Made by a program: the position numbers and the translations under genes | Notes under the pieces: generated by a model | The model's input: only the letters and a program-made list of their open reading frames with translations | Databases searched by the model: none | What the model was told of the DNA's origin: nothing | Shown: positions 46,596 through 57,087 of the stretch, piece after piece | How the letters are laid out: every line of letters starts with the position of its first letter | Position numbering within the stretch: position 1 is the first letter of the stretch | NCBI GenBank assembly: GCA_024195585.1 | Contig: SWBL01000078.1 | Location: 1-64,000, forward strand | Direction: 5' to 3' | DNA from: Aureobasidium sp. EXF-3400 | Lineage: Eukaryota; Ascomycota; Dothideomycetes; Dothideales; Saccotheciaceae | Length of the DNA: 64,000 nt

Positions 46596-47755
46596 ATGAG
46601 CGGAGAACCTAGTATGTGGCTCGCAAGATTTCGCATACCTCGCTAAGGCGTCACAGTCTTGTACAGTCTCTATGTGTATGCGCCGAACAAGGTCGCGCCC
46701 GTGCTTTTCACCGTCCTGTACGGCATATCAGCCGTTGGTCACATCTGGCAGTGCGCGTAAGTTTTGATAGCACGAGCAAACTCGGGATACCGTCTGACAC
46801 TTTCAACAGTCGTTACAGAGCTTGGAGAATGATAGGGCTACAACCCATGTGTGCTGTCTTCTACACTGCTGGCTATGCTCTTCGCGAACACGGTGCCTTT
46901 GACTATCTTTACTCTACAACCAACCTCAACGTCTACATTATCAGCCAGGTGCTGATCTATATCTGCCCGTGAACATTATGTGTCCCTTATCTTATCGCAT
47001 TTCTCTGCTAACACTAGCCGTACAGACCACTACTCGAACTCTCTAATTACCATGTATTGGGTCGTATCCTTTACTATGTTCCATACTGCGCTCCCTTCCC
47101 CCCGAACCGGATCATGTCACTATTTGGCGCGCTTGTTGCCGTTGTGGAAGCTCTCAATGGTCTAGGAGTTGCCTTCGCCTCTAATCCTTCCTCATCGCTT
47201 AGCATACAAGAGCTAGGCAGTAAGCTGACCAAAGCATCTCTCGCCGTTCAGCTTGCAGTCATCGTCGTCTGCATTGTGTTTGCCGGATTGTTCTTCACAA
47301 ATTGCAAAAGAGAAGGCATCCGTAGCCGCAAGATCAACATTCCGCTTACTATACTGTCCGCAAGCATGTTTCTCATCCTTATACGCTGCATCTACCGTCT
47401 AGTCGAGCATCTGGGCAATGTGGGACTGAACATCGGCGACCTGGAGGCAATGAGAGAGCTAACTCCGATACTTCGCTACGAGTGGTTTTTCTATGTCTTC
47501 GAGTCTACTACGATGCTACTTAACTCAGTCATCTGGAACGTCTGGCATCCCGGTCGTTATCTACCGAGGCTGCACAATGTTCAACTATCACCCGATGGTT
47601 CAGAGGTGGAACTAGAAGAAGATGCGGACACAAGACCGCTGTTGGCCAAAGCCGGCTCAATCCTGACATTTGGGATCCTCTTCCGCCACAAGAAGACGCA
47701 AAGAGATTCCAGCTATTCTCTCGACTCACGACATAGTTGTATCTCCCAGACCTGA
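46596..47755 (+). CDS. RTA1-family membrane protein
   Basis: A seven-helix fungal protein of the lipid-translocating exporter family, linked in yeast to resistance against lipid-active drugs. Exons 46596-46611, 46657-46756, 46810-46968 and 47026-47755 give 334 residues. The joins restore the family pattern: LYSLYVYAPNKVAPVLFTVL, WRMIGLQPMCAVFYTAGYAL, ISQVLIYICPPLLELSNYHV, LGRILYYVPY, then RKINIPLTILSASMFLILIR, CIYRLVEHLGN and YEWFFYVFES. The tail after about residue 275 is cytosolic with acidic and Ser-rich parts. Exon 1 is only 16 bases (MSGEP plus one base). Substrate is unknown. Confidence 0.9.
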
Positions 47756-49019
47756 GAGGTACATCGGCGTCGCGTTTGAACAGCGGCGTGAGTACTATAA
47801 TGAGAGCTCATTCCTATAAGGACTTCAAAAATAGCGCAGTAATATATCCAGCTTCTGCGCCGAGTGCGTCCCCTCTGTACTCTGAGAATATGGAAACTCT
47901 GTATTACCTAATACATGGTAATCTGATTATGCATCCAAGAGATACCTATCTAGCATACATCAGCGTCGCTGCTTCAGTCCCATATTGAGTCCTTTGTCAT
48001 GAGAAAGCTCGAATACATCTTCCATCTCCAGAACAGTCCGCCAAACACTTCTTTTCGACCTTTGATCCAATCGCGCCATGATGTTTAGTGGCTGTCCGTC
48101 GCTAGATGGGACGGCTTCGACCTTCCAATGCTTTAGCAATGTCAGCATGACCGCTACAGATTCTACCTACGCCATTTTTTGTCCAGAACACACTCTTTGA
48201 CCTGCTGCTCATGGTATAAACGTTCCCTCGATGAAGTACCTATTATTGCTGGTCACTCAAGACGAATCTGTCAGATATATAAGATAGAAAACTATCATCA
48301 ACTATCACAGACCAGTGTTACACAGTAAGATGAGGTCTCTGGTTTGTTAGAAAACCGCAATTACTTCTGCATATATTCCCTAGAGAAGGAAGATCATGGT
48401 TGTAACAAAGAACAAAGACATGATAATTCGTCCAAGAGAAGATGCAAGAAAAATATACAAGATCGACAAGAAAACGATTGAATACAGAATTTGACAACCA
48501 ACAAATCAAGACAGGCTAGATAAATCACACAACAGAACTTAACACCACAATCCGGACCGCACTAGTAGTGATAGGGCCAGGGAGCTATCCTGGCTGTCAA
48601 TGATATATCAACCATAAATATTTTCAAAATTGAATGGCGCATCGATGGGATTCGAGCAGGTAAGAGTGAGTTGATTACAACGCTATCAAGGTAGAAAAAA
48701 AAAAAACCAGAGTATGGAAAGAACACTCTGCATTTGTGACCAAAGTTCTGGCGACCAGACAAGGACGCGGAACCAAGTGGTCTGTGTCTGGCCACATGTC
48801 GATCCATCCGACCATTGCCAAAAGACTTGTCGACTAGATCGGGGCATTGAACTTGAGAAGATGTTCCAACTGTGCACCTAGCAGACGCTGAGCACGGTAT
48901 GTTGAAATTCTCCTCATTATGTCGATTGTGTTTGCTGGGGACTGAGGCCGATCGACAGCTTATTGCACAACCAGCTTACCAGCATGTCGAGGCATCGAAA
49001 CAACCAGAGTTGCATCCCT
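47756..49019. other. Convergent 3' region, no gene seen
   Basis: 1.26 kb between the RTA1 and PLAC8 genes, which point at each other. It is moderately AT-rich around 48250-48550, with a poly(A) tract of twelve A at about 48694-48705. No supportable frame. Confidence 0.45.
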
Positions 49020-49502
49020 TCAAGATGTCTTGTATGATGGCGGCGGTATGGGATGTTGCGAAGCAGATGCAGGTGGGAGTCCAGGAGGTCTTTCGTAGAC
49101 CATGCGTTGCTGGCTATTCGGTGGCGCATCTACCATGAGCAATTCCTTTTCCGCACGGCTTTTGAGTTCGTTCTCATGCTGGACTTGAGCACAGCAACCA
49201 CAGAAACCGCTGACCAGACAATCCGTGCAACCGTTGCCTCCAAGGTTGAAGCGATGCCTGATGGTTTTTCGCTGCATCCAGATGGGCACACAGGGGATTG
49301 CTAGAACCCAACCTGCAAACATGCCAATGCAAGGAACATTGAACCAATCGAAGCCATCAGATGATGAGGGGTCCATAGGGTATCGATCAAGGCGCCAGGC
49401 CGTTCGGCCATAGACACATGGAGAACACCAACAAGCTCCACAGCATGAGCTGCAACTGCTCATAGAGCAGAGATTGTGTTCCCAATCGTACTGTCCGCCC
49501 AT
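49020..49502 (-). CDS. PLAC8-motif Cys-rich protein
   Basis: A single exon of 160 residues. I start at 49502 (MGGQYDWEHN) rather than at the upstream in-frame ATG at 49676, whose extra 58 residues look like translated leader. The PLAC8 Cys blocks are CSSCCGACWCSPCVYGRT at about 15-32 and NGCTDCLVSGFCGCCAQVQ in the middle, with a hydrophobic segment between them (CIGMFAGWVLAIPCVPIW). Family members sit in membranes and affect cell size or metal handling in plants; fungal roles are unclear. The tail is Pro/Ser-rich and ends PIPPPSYKTS. Confidence 0.85.
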   Translation of the reverse strand: MGGQYDWEHNLCSMSSCSSCCGACWCSPCVYGRTAWRLDRYPMDPSSSDGFDWFNVPCIGMFAGWVLAIPCVPIWMQRKTIRHRFNLGGNGCTDCLVSGFCGCCAQVQHENELKSRAEKELLMVDAPPNSQQRMVYERPPGLPPASASQHPIPPPSYKTS

Positions 49503-50307
49503 GGTGCAGATCTTGATTGTCAACAAAAAGAGGAAACAAGAGGATGTTGAGGTCAAGAACAGAGTATGCGCCGATGAATGTGAGTGTGACAATGAGCACA
49601 AAAGATGACCAAGAGGTGTCGATAAGACAAGCAAAATAGAGGTAGGACAGGCACACACTGTTCTTATGAGCAACACATGCCGTCTTGTTCTTGGGAATGT
49701 GTTGTCAAAAAAAATTCTTTCAAAATTGCCATTTGCCTGATGTGAACTCTCACATAGGGCTGTCTGATCCTCCTGATTCTATTGTGTTCACATTGGGCGT
49801 ATACATGCAAGAGCGTATCCGAGAGGCTTGCCAGAATCTGGGGTATACGCGGTGGGTCCTTGAGTTACAAACAAAATACCAGTGATCTCGGTCCGCGTGT
49901 TTTAGCCGAGACACCATGACGAGACATAGTCGTTCGGCAATCAAGAGTTTGGGGTATACGCCTACACGCATACCTTTTCGACAGCTTCATGTCGTTCAGC
50001 AACTGCCAAGGTCGTATAACAGTCTGGCCCTAACAGCTTTGCGTACTTGAGGTCAACATGCCAATTCGCTTCGAGTGGTTTGTGGCTAGTCAGACCGGGC
50101 CGACAGCATTACAGCAATCTTGAATGGATTTATTGATGTTGTCGTCTCATGGAGAAAGATTCAGGAGCTTGTATAAATTGCAGTTCAGCGCCTCGAAGAA
50201 AGCAAAACAACCTACTTTCATTCAAACAATCTTTCCATTTTGTCCTCTATCGCGTTGAGATTCGATCTAAACTCATCTTGCCCTTTTTTCGATTACACAA
50301 CTTCGCC
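49503..50307. promoter_or_regulatory. Divergent region, PLAC8 and GPI-protein genes
   Basis: 805 bases with both promoters. TATAAA at 50172-50177 lies about 130 bases upstream of the GPI-protein ATG. No other gene is supported. Confidence 0.45.
50172..50177 (+). promoter_or_regulatory. TATA box of the GPI-protein gene
   Basis: GTATAAATTG lies about 130 bases upstream of the ATG at 50308, a usual distance once a leader of 70-100 bases is allowed. Confidence 0.5.
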
Positions 50308-50736
50308 ATGCGTTGCACAGCAATCATCTTTGCCACCTTTGGCACTGCTGTTATAGGAGAAAACATCTTTCAATCTCTTTTCTCGGTCGCGACCTCAGAC
50401 ATTGCATCGGTCTACGGCGATGTCACATCCAAGATCAACCCTACAACGGACACACAAGCATCGATAGCCACTGAGCTCAGTTCTCTTGGATCTCAATACT
50501 CGTCATTGACATCAGTCACCGCCACTGCCACTGGCTCTGCATTGCAATCTTTGTCTTCCGACATCTCCTCTCTTGCATCTCGGGCTTCGGATCTGGAATC
50601 TTCTGCATCGGTTCTCGCGGCGACCGCTACTGGCTCTGTCAGCACCGCCACTTCAGAAGGTAGCTGCATGCAAACAGTCTTTCCGGCTGCTGCTGGGCTT
50701 GCAGGTGCTTTTGCAGCCATCGCTGCTGCGCTGTAG
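50308..50736 (+). CDS. Small GPI-anchored-type Ser/Thr/Ala-rich cell-surface protein
   Basis: A single exon of 142 residues starting at 50308, where a signal peptide begins (MRCTAIIFATFGTAVIG). The mature part is rich in Ser, Thr, Ala and Leu with SSLASRASDLESSASVL-type helical heptads and TATATGS patches suited to O-glycosylation. It ends in a hydrophobic tail (PAAAGLAGAFAAIAAAL) after a small-residue stretch (TSEGS), the layout of a GPI-attachment signal. The single Cys in the mature part is at SEGSCMQ. A cell-wall role is inferred. It resembles the low-complexity secreted protein at 2422-3435 in composition, not in sequence order. Confidence 0.75.
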   Translation: MRCTAIIFATFGTAVIGENIFQSLFSVATSDIASVYGDVTSKINPTTDTQASIATELSSLGSQYSSLTSVTATATGSALQSLSSDISSLASRASDLESSASVLAATATGSVSTATSEGSCMQTVFPAAAGLAGAFAAIAAAL

Positions 50737-50937
50737 AAATCATGGTGTTTTTCTAGTCGATAATCATCCATCTGCTGCAAATTCGTGTACTGGACACTGT
50801 CCTTTTCACGTCTTTTGTCCACTTTTTCTCTGAAATTTTTGTCATTCCTATTCTTGATGTGTTCAGCTCAATTAGCAGATATGATGGCTGTGCGCGGCTA
50901 AGTGCAAACATCGCCCACAACAAAATATGAAGAGTCA

Positions 50938-52240
50938 TCATTGGCAAAACACTCTAGCCTTGGGCCATTCGAGATATTGAGCCCATTGCTGTCCCAGGAA
51001 CTCATTGACCCGACGTAAGATTATCCCCGGCCATCTATGAAAAGGCCACATAGTGTGAGATCTCAACTTCATGAGTGCTGAGTAGTACCCAAGAATCAGC
51101 AAAGCAATTGGTCGCCGTTCTGTCAGCATGTCGATAAACCGCCTCTCGATTTCGATGGGCCATATCTGGACCAGCCTCGCATCCTGGTGTGCATCTGGCT
51201 CTTCCTCAAGTATCGCGGTGAAAGAAAAAACCTTCCGCGTTGCATCCAGACACACGTGTCTATCCGCTTCTGATGGACAATGTTTTGTGATCAAGGACCG
51301 AATTACAGAATACGGTGGATATTTTGCAACAAGGTCTTGTTTCAAAGGATCGCAGTCGTCGAGTTCTGGTCCTGGATCAGGGTCTGGGGCGCCTTCAAGC
51401 TGCCACTTCCTTAAAAGGATGGTCTTGATTCCTCTCGTCATCAGGAAAGAGTTCAGTATGTCATCGATAGGATCTCTTCTTGGAGTGACACGATGAGGAT
51501 GACGGTAGAGCGGTCGTGCGAGCGCAACCACCGACATTATGGCAGCAAATTGCAATACTGCTTGGATGTTGGTGCCGTTGAGACTGATCAAATGCGGGCG
51601 CACAAGTGTAAGTGCAGAGTCCTGATGACGATGTGCCAAGTCCAGCAATTCCAATCGAGTTGGCTGTTTGGAAAAAAGAAGTAGCGCAGAGCAACTCAGT
51701 ATGGTATGCAGAAGATACGGTGAAGCAAAGCCAAGCTGAATATCTTCGCTGTCATGTCCCAGAGCTTGATTGCAGATCATCTGGTGGTGCAATAATTCCA
51801 AGTCGCATATCGGTATCGACTGAACATGTGGGGGACTCAGACTAGTGGGATGGAATGTATCGAACAATAATAGATTCTCAGAAAGCGTGCGGTGTTGAAG
51901 GGCTGTAGACTGTTGGTTGTCCCACATGCTCGTAACTGCATGAGACGGGGAAGCATTGCTTGGTAGAATCAAATCACCTTTCGGCGTAGCGGGTGATTGA
52001 TTTGATTGACAAGCAGCAAGACTGCACAGTTTTCCCGTCCTGTGACAAAGTCCGCAGGCAGGGTGTTGTTCATCGCACTGCATCAGGAAATTAGACCGAA
52101 AGGCTGAACAATGTGTGGAAGCAATAGAACAATCTTACCTTGACGTGACGCTTCTTGCATTGTAGACAGCCGTTGCGTGATTTTCTATGAGCTCGTCTCT
52201 GCCTGTCGCTGCTGGTAAGGCGTTCTGCTTCCGGAATCAT
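50938..52240 (-). CDS. Zn2Cys6 transcription factor, Upc2/STB5-like type, intron inside the zinc cluster
   Basis: Exons 52240-52139 and 52077-50938 give 413 residues. The cluster is C-L-Q-C-KKRHVK from exon 1 and C-DEQHP-AC-GLC-HRTGKLC from exon 2; the phase-0 intron sits exactly before the third Cys, a placement common in this class. The rest (DLELLHHQMICNQALGHDSE, SPYLLHTILSCSALLLFSKQ, LARPLYRHP) fits the shorter Fungal_trans_2-type regulatory domain. Target genes are unknown. It is divergent from the tannase-like gene, so a local pathway regulator is conceivable but unproven. Confidence 0.88.
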
Positions 52241-52860
52241 GGACGCACGTCACCGCTTACTTGGTAGATGTGAGAGCGTGAGGGAATGCCGCGGAGCTAC
52301 GCTAGTATTGCTGACGAGTGTAGGAACAGGGGAGCGATTGGTGATGGCAAGAATTTCCCAACATACCGTTTTACGACGGCTGTTTGAGACGTCAGGCGCT
52401 GTCATGTACCCGAGCGGATCGCCGCCCGCGGTCACCGTGACGGATCGGGAAGGTGTCGTATACCCCAGGTTTTATCAAACCATAAAAGCAGCCCCCAGGG
52501 CTAATTAAAACTCTGAACTCAGCCCTATCTGTCATGCATGATGGGACGCTCAAGTTTTGCTCGCTGCGAGACAGCGCGGTCCTGATCGCACAGCGAAGAT
52601 AGACAGTCTACGCAACCCGTGGCAGGTGTCGATCGAGTCATGCGTAGCGATGCAGAGTACGATTGGCGTGTGCACTGCGTATTGACGGCTCTCGGCTTTC
52701 TTGACCATCAAAAAAACATGAATGCAATGACGAACGAAGACGTTGCTTATGAGGAAGCAACAGATATATAAGAAGACTGTAGTCACAGAAGGCACAGGAG
52801 CCTCACCAGTCATCCACCGAACCTCTCTGAAGCCAATCCCATCCTCGAACCCTCCAAGTT
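52241..52860. promoter_or_regulatory. Divergent region, Zn2Cys6 regulator and tannase-like gene
   Basis: 620 bases with both promoters. TATATAAG at 52765-52772 lies about 90 bases before the tannase ATG at 52861. An 89-codon plus-strand frame at 52239-52508 has no motif. Confidence 0.45.
52765..52772 (+). promoter_or_regulatory. TATA-like element of the tannase-like gene
   Basis: GATATATAAG lies about 90 bases before the ATG at 52861. It supports this ATG as the start and so the lack of a signal peptide in the encoded protein. Confidence 0.45.
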
Positions 52861-54563
52861 ATGTCGGCCTCTCCTTGTGTTCCCGCCACTTTTCCGACAC
52901 CGACTCTTTTCGGTGCTCAGTTCTTGTCTCTCAATGCCTCTCTGGTACAGGGTTACAATGGCTACGCTCCAGCCATGTGGAGATACGACCAACCTACTGT
53001 GCCTGTCCAGAACGTGACTTTCTGCAACATTACTACCTCGTATACTCATCCGGGCCAAAACGATACCATCTATGTCGAAACCTGGCTTCCCAAGAACGAC
53101 ACTTATAATGGCAGACTACAAGCGATTGGTGGTGGTGGCTGGGCTGCTGGCCGCTTTGTGCTCAGTTATGCTGGTATGGCTGGCGCTGTTGTTGACGGGT
53201 ATGCTACAGTGACTACAGATGCTGGTCTGGGCAGCGATATCAGTGGTAGTTGGTTGTACCTCAGCGGTGATAACTCGAACCTCTACGATCTCAAGAACTT
53301 CGGCTCAACATCGCTCGGTGACGAGGTAAAGCAATTCAATGCCAACACAACACCACAAGCCTGCTGACAAACGACAACACAGGCAGTGATTGCAAAGCAA
53401 TTTATCAAAGACTTCTATGGCAATACTCCGGAATACTCATACTGGAACGGCTGTTCCAATGGTGGCAGACAAGGTCTCTCACTCGCTCAAAACTATCCCA
53501 ATGCCTATGATGGCATCATCGCCGCCGCTCCCGCAATCTACTGGGCAGAGACTAATCTCAACACCATCTGGGGACCAATCTACATGGACATGACCAAACG
53601 ATACCCAAACCCATGCGAACTGGCCGAGCTGACATCTCTCGCTGTCTCGCTCTGCGACGCAAGAGACGGCGTGACCGACGGCCCGAGCCCGAAGACTGCT
53701 TAAACGTATTCGATGCACAAGCATACATCGGAACCTCTTTCTTCTGCTCCACCACAAACTCGACCTTGAAGATTAGTGCCGCAGCCGCCAACGTCGCGAG
53801 CGCACTTTGGACAGGTCCCAAATCCAGCACCGGCGACAGTTTCTGGTATGGTTTCAATATTGGTGCCGATTTGACTACACTAGCGCCTACAAAGTGCTCT
53901 TCCCATGGTACTTGCACTGCTGCATCTCCAAACTACAGCAACGAGTTGATAAACTACTATATCCCGTCTTACAACGTAACCAACACGACAATTTCACTTT
54001 ACGATTTCGAGCATGTGGTGTATAAAGGCCTGCGCAAATTGTTCGACCCATACCTCGGAAACCACGATACCGATCTCAGCGCCTTCAAGGCTGCAGGAGG
54101 AAAACTGATAACCTATCATGGCTTGGTAAGTTGTGTTGTTTTGCTTCGCTTGCTTTTTTCCCCCTTTGCATACATCTGGTTTCTGACTCTTTGCCTCTAG
54201 GCCGATCCTTCCATTACGCCCCAAGGCACATTGCACTACTACAACAGCGTGAAATCTCAAGATCCTCTCATCCACGACTTCTACCGTTACTTCAAGGTGC
54301 CAGGATTAGGTCACTGTTGGGGCGGTAACGGCGGACAACCAATCTCACTATTCGGCCAGCTTCGCCAGTGGGTCGAGAACGTTACCGCGCCAAACAGCTC
54401 CCCCGTGACAATCACCAAGCCCAATAACTCAACACAAGACCAACTGATCTGTGCTTACCCCGGAAGAGCTGTGTACGCGTGTGGGGACAAGAATGAGACG
54501 ATGGGCACAGAATGTTGGAGCTGTGTTGAGAACGACGCGGATGTAGTGCTCCAAGGGCTGTGA
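52861..54563 (+). pseudogene. Tannase/feruloyl esterase-family gene with a frameshift
   Basis: A serine esterase for plant phenolic esters. Exons 52861-53325, 53383-54125 and 54201-54563. Catalytic blocks are WNGCSNGGRQG (Ser nucleophile), YHGLADPS (Asp, across the last splice) and PGLGHCWGG (His). The reading frame breaks near 53681. The first frame runs ...CDARDGVTDG and then hits TAA at 53701. The frame that carries on, from CCC at 53682, reads PEPEDCLNVFDAQ. One base more, or two fewer, would join them; the family has a few extra residues (V-x-S/D before PE-x-C), so a small deletion is likely. Also odd: no signal peptide precedes SASPCVPATF although the protein has many N-glycosylation sites. 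It is either a recent pseudogene or holds a sequencing error; all else looks intact. Confidence 0.8.
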
Positions 54564-55570
54564 AGGAAGGACAAAGAGAGATATTCGGACGTTTCGGAAC
54601 CTCTGTTCGCGGAAACTCAGTTGGATTGGGAGGACCCAAGGTACAGAACTGTTGTGTTTTGAGCCAGGATTACTACCAGTCAAACTAGAACGAGCAGATC
54701 TACAACACTTTCCAGCGTCAAAAGACAGGTACAAATAAGGCATAATACCAAAGGCCTTATCCACTCAATCAATCACAGTCACAAGCAGTACGTCGAAAGC
54801 TAAAGCAAGGTCTTTATGTGCAATGGTCATCATAATCGGGTACTCCACTACTTCTTAACCTCGAGAGGAAGACGAGAAAACAAGCATTAACTCTGTCTTG
54901 GACAGCCTCGCATCGTCCTAACACAGCTTGCATTAATACGCAGACCGACACATCTGAAAACCCGGTCTTGCACAACTGCAAACAACCAATTCATGCATGA
55001 TTAGGAACACCTCTAGATTTTGATGGACAATGAACATATGTTAGATATATATTTCGAAATCATATATAAGACCAAAGACTAAGGGAAAGCCTGTTGGAGA
55101 AGCCGAACAGGGGCGATGGAACCAAAAGATTCCTGTCGAACAGAAGAAAGTCATCCGAGCGCAAGGAGACCGGAGGAAAAGATTGCCGAATATCTGTCTC
55201 TCTGTAACCAGCATTGAGACATATCCGAGCTTAGTGGCGCAATTGTGATGTGATCGCAGACAGGGTGCTCAGGTCGTGCTAGCGAAAAGTGTTGATTACT
55301 CCAAGGAAATTCCAAGGGACATTCGTGGAGGCCTTAACGCGCGAGCTGCAACTTTGCTGGATTTCGGTCACGTCCTCAGATATTCGCTTCGGTACATGAC
55401 TTTTGACCAGTTCCTGCTTCGGCCTACTGAAGATGCCAAGATCTGTTGCGAACTCGATCCAAACATGCACAAAAAAGTTTCATAATTTCATGGATCGTGA
55501 ACAATTTTTTATTATAGCTATTCGTGATGGGTATCTAATCATTTTACTTTTTGCTACATATGAGAACATC
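54564..55570. other. Convergent 3' region, no gene seen
   Basis: 1.0 kb between the tannase-like and aldo-keto reductase genes. A 69-codon plus-strand frame at 55276-55485 lacks motifs. AT-rich patches around 55025-55070 and 55500-55570 are likely 3' UTR. Confidence 0.45.
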
Positions 55571-56606
55571 TTAGACGATGACCTTGTGGGGAGCATCCTT
55601 CTCCTCAGGCTCGTTGAAAATGTTGACGGGCCATCTGGGCTTGTTGGCAGTGTAAGGAATGTTGTAGCGGCGACGCTCCTCCTTGCCGATCTGCTCAATC
55701 TTCTCAAAGTCCTCCTTGGGAAGCTCGATCTCCTTGAAGTTGTCGCGGATACGGGAAGCAGTGACGGACTTGGGGATGACCGAGTGGCCACCGACCTGAG
55801 CCCAGGCGAGGATGACTTGTGCGGGAGAGGCGTTGAGGCGGTCGGCAATCTCCTTAACCGTCTTGTGCTGGATGAGGAGGGGCTCGCCGACCATGTTGTT
55901 GCCGAAGGTTGAGTACTCGGTGATGTGAATACCCTTCTCACCGCACCACTTGACGAAGTCGGTCTGGAGGAGGCGAGGGTGACGCTCAATCTGGTTGGCA
56001 GCGGGGGTGACACCAGTGGCGTCAATCAGAGCCTGGAGGTGCTCCTGAGTATGGTTGGAGACACCAACAGCGCGGGCCTTCTTCTTGTCGAGCTGGGTCA
56101 TGGCCTTCCATGTGTCGACGATGGAAACGCTGTCGAGCATCTTGACATCGCCGTCGTCACGGAGAGGGAAGAGGTTCTGGTGAACATCGCCCGACTCGTC
56201 GAAGGCGACGGGGAAGTGGACGAGGTAAAGGTCGAGGTAGTCGAGGCCGAGCTCAGCAAGGCAGTCATCAAGGGCAGGAGCAACGTCCTTGGGTCTGTGC
56301 TGCGAGTTCCAGAGCTTGGAGGTGATGAAGATGTCCTCGCGCTTGATGCCCTCGCTGAAAGCTCTCTTGAAGGCGTTGGCAATCTCCTTCTGGTTGCCGT
56401 AGACCTTAGCCAGATCAATGTGCTTGTAACCAGCCTTGAGAGCCTCGTAGACGGCGGCCTCGACTTGGCCAGGCTCGGCTTGCCAGGTACCAAAGCCCAA
56501 TTGACTGTCACTTGTTGTTAGCAACGACACGAAACTTCAGCTGCGTCGTGGGGACTCACGGGATGGAGGCGCCGGTGTTGAGCTTGACTGTGCGACCGAG
56601 AGACAT
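55571..56606 (-). CDS. NADPH-dependent aldo-keto reductase
   Basis: Cytosolic reduction of aldehydes or ketones. Exon 1 is 56606-56560 and exon 2 56504-55571, giving 326 residues. The joined N-terminus MSLGRTVKLNTGASIPQLGF is the usual AKR start. The tetrad is Asp in HIDLAKVYGNQ, Tyr in the same block, Lys in FITSKLWNSQH and His in LYLVHFPVAF. The cofactor loop is VIPKSVTASRIRDNF. It fits the yeast Gcy1/Ypr1 and fungal glycerol dehydrogenase branch; substrate is not determined. Strong C-biased third positions suggest high expression. Confidence 0.93.
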
Positions 56607-57087
56607 GATGTGTGATGTGAAGTGAGGATGAAGAGTAGAGAAGGAGAAGAATGCGAGTTTGTCTTGACAAGAAATATTGAGGAAGGAGGGGCTTTCATAT
56701 GTTGGCCCGGTGGGGTAATATGGGGCGTGGGGACTTTCAACCGATGCGCCAAATTACCCGAAATAACGTCATGGTGCCGAATGCCACATATCTATCTCCG
56801 TCTCACGCTCTGCAATTGCTGCCGCCCTCCTGCAAATCTGCCGGTCTTGACTTTGTCCGCCAGCTGACTTGCCACTCCGGACCGTCCTTCTCACCGTCGC
56901 CTGCCGGCTGATGCTTGAGCTTGGAACAATCTGACGAATACACAAGGTTGAAAGCCAAGGGGTTAGACTTTCAAGCTCTACTAACTTCCATCAATGTCTG
57001 AATCAGCCTGTTTGGAGCAATGCCCTATTGTCAAAGCTTCTGCTGAAGCTGCATCACACTGAGTCGCGTCCATCGCCATCAAGGTGC
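56607..57087. promoter_or_regulatory. Upstream region of the aldo-keto reductase
   Basis: 481 bases between two minus-strand genes. It holds the reductase promoter and the 3' UTR of the kinase-like gene. Small plus-strand frames have no motif. Confidence 0.4.

Noticed and set aside
55925..56521. 198-codon frame antisense to the aldo-keto reductase
   Set aside because: Shadow caused by strong GC-ending codon bias in the reductase.
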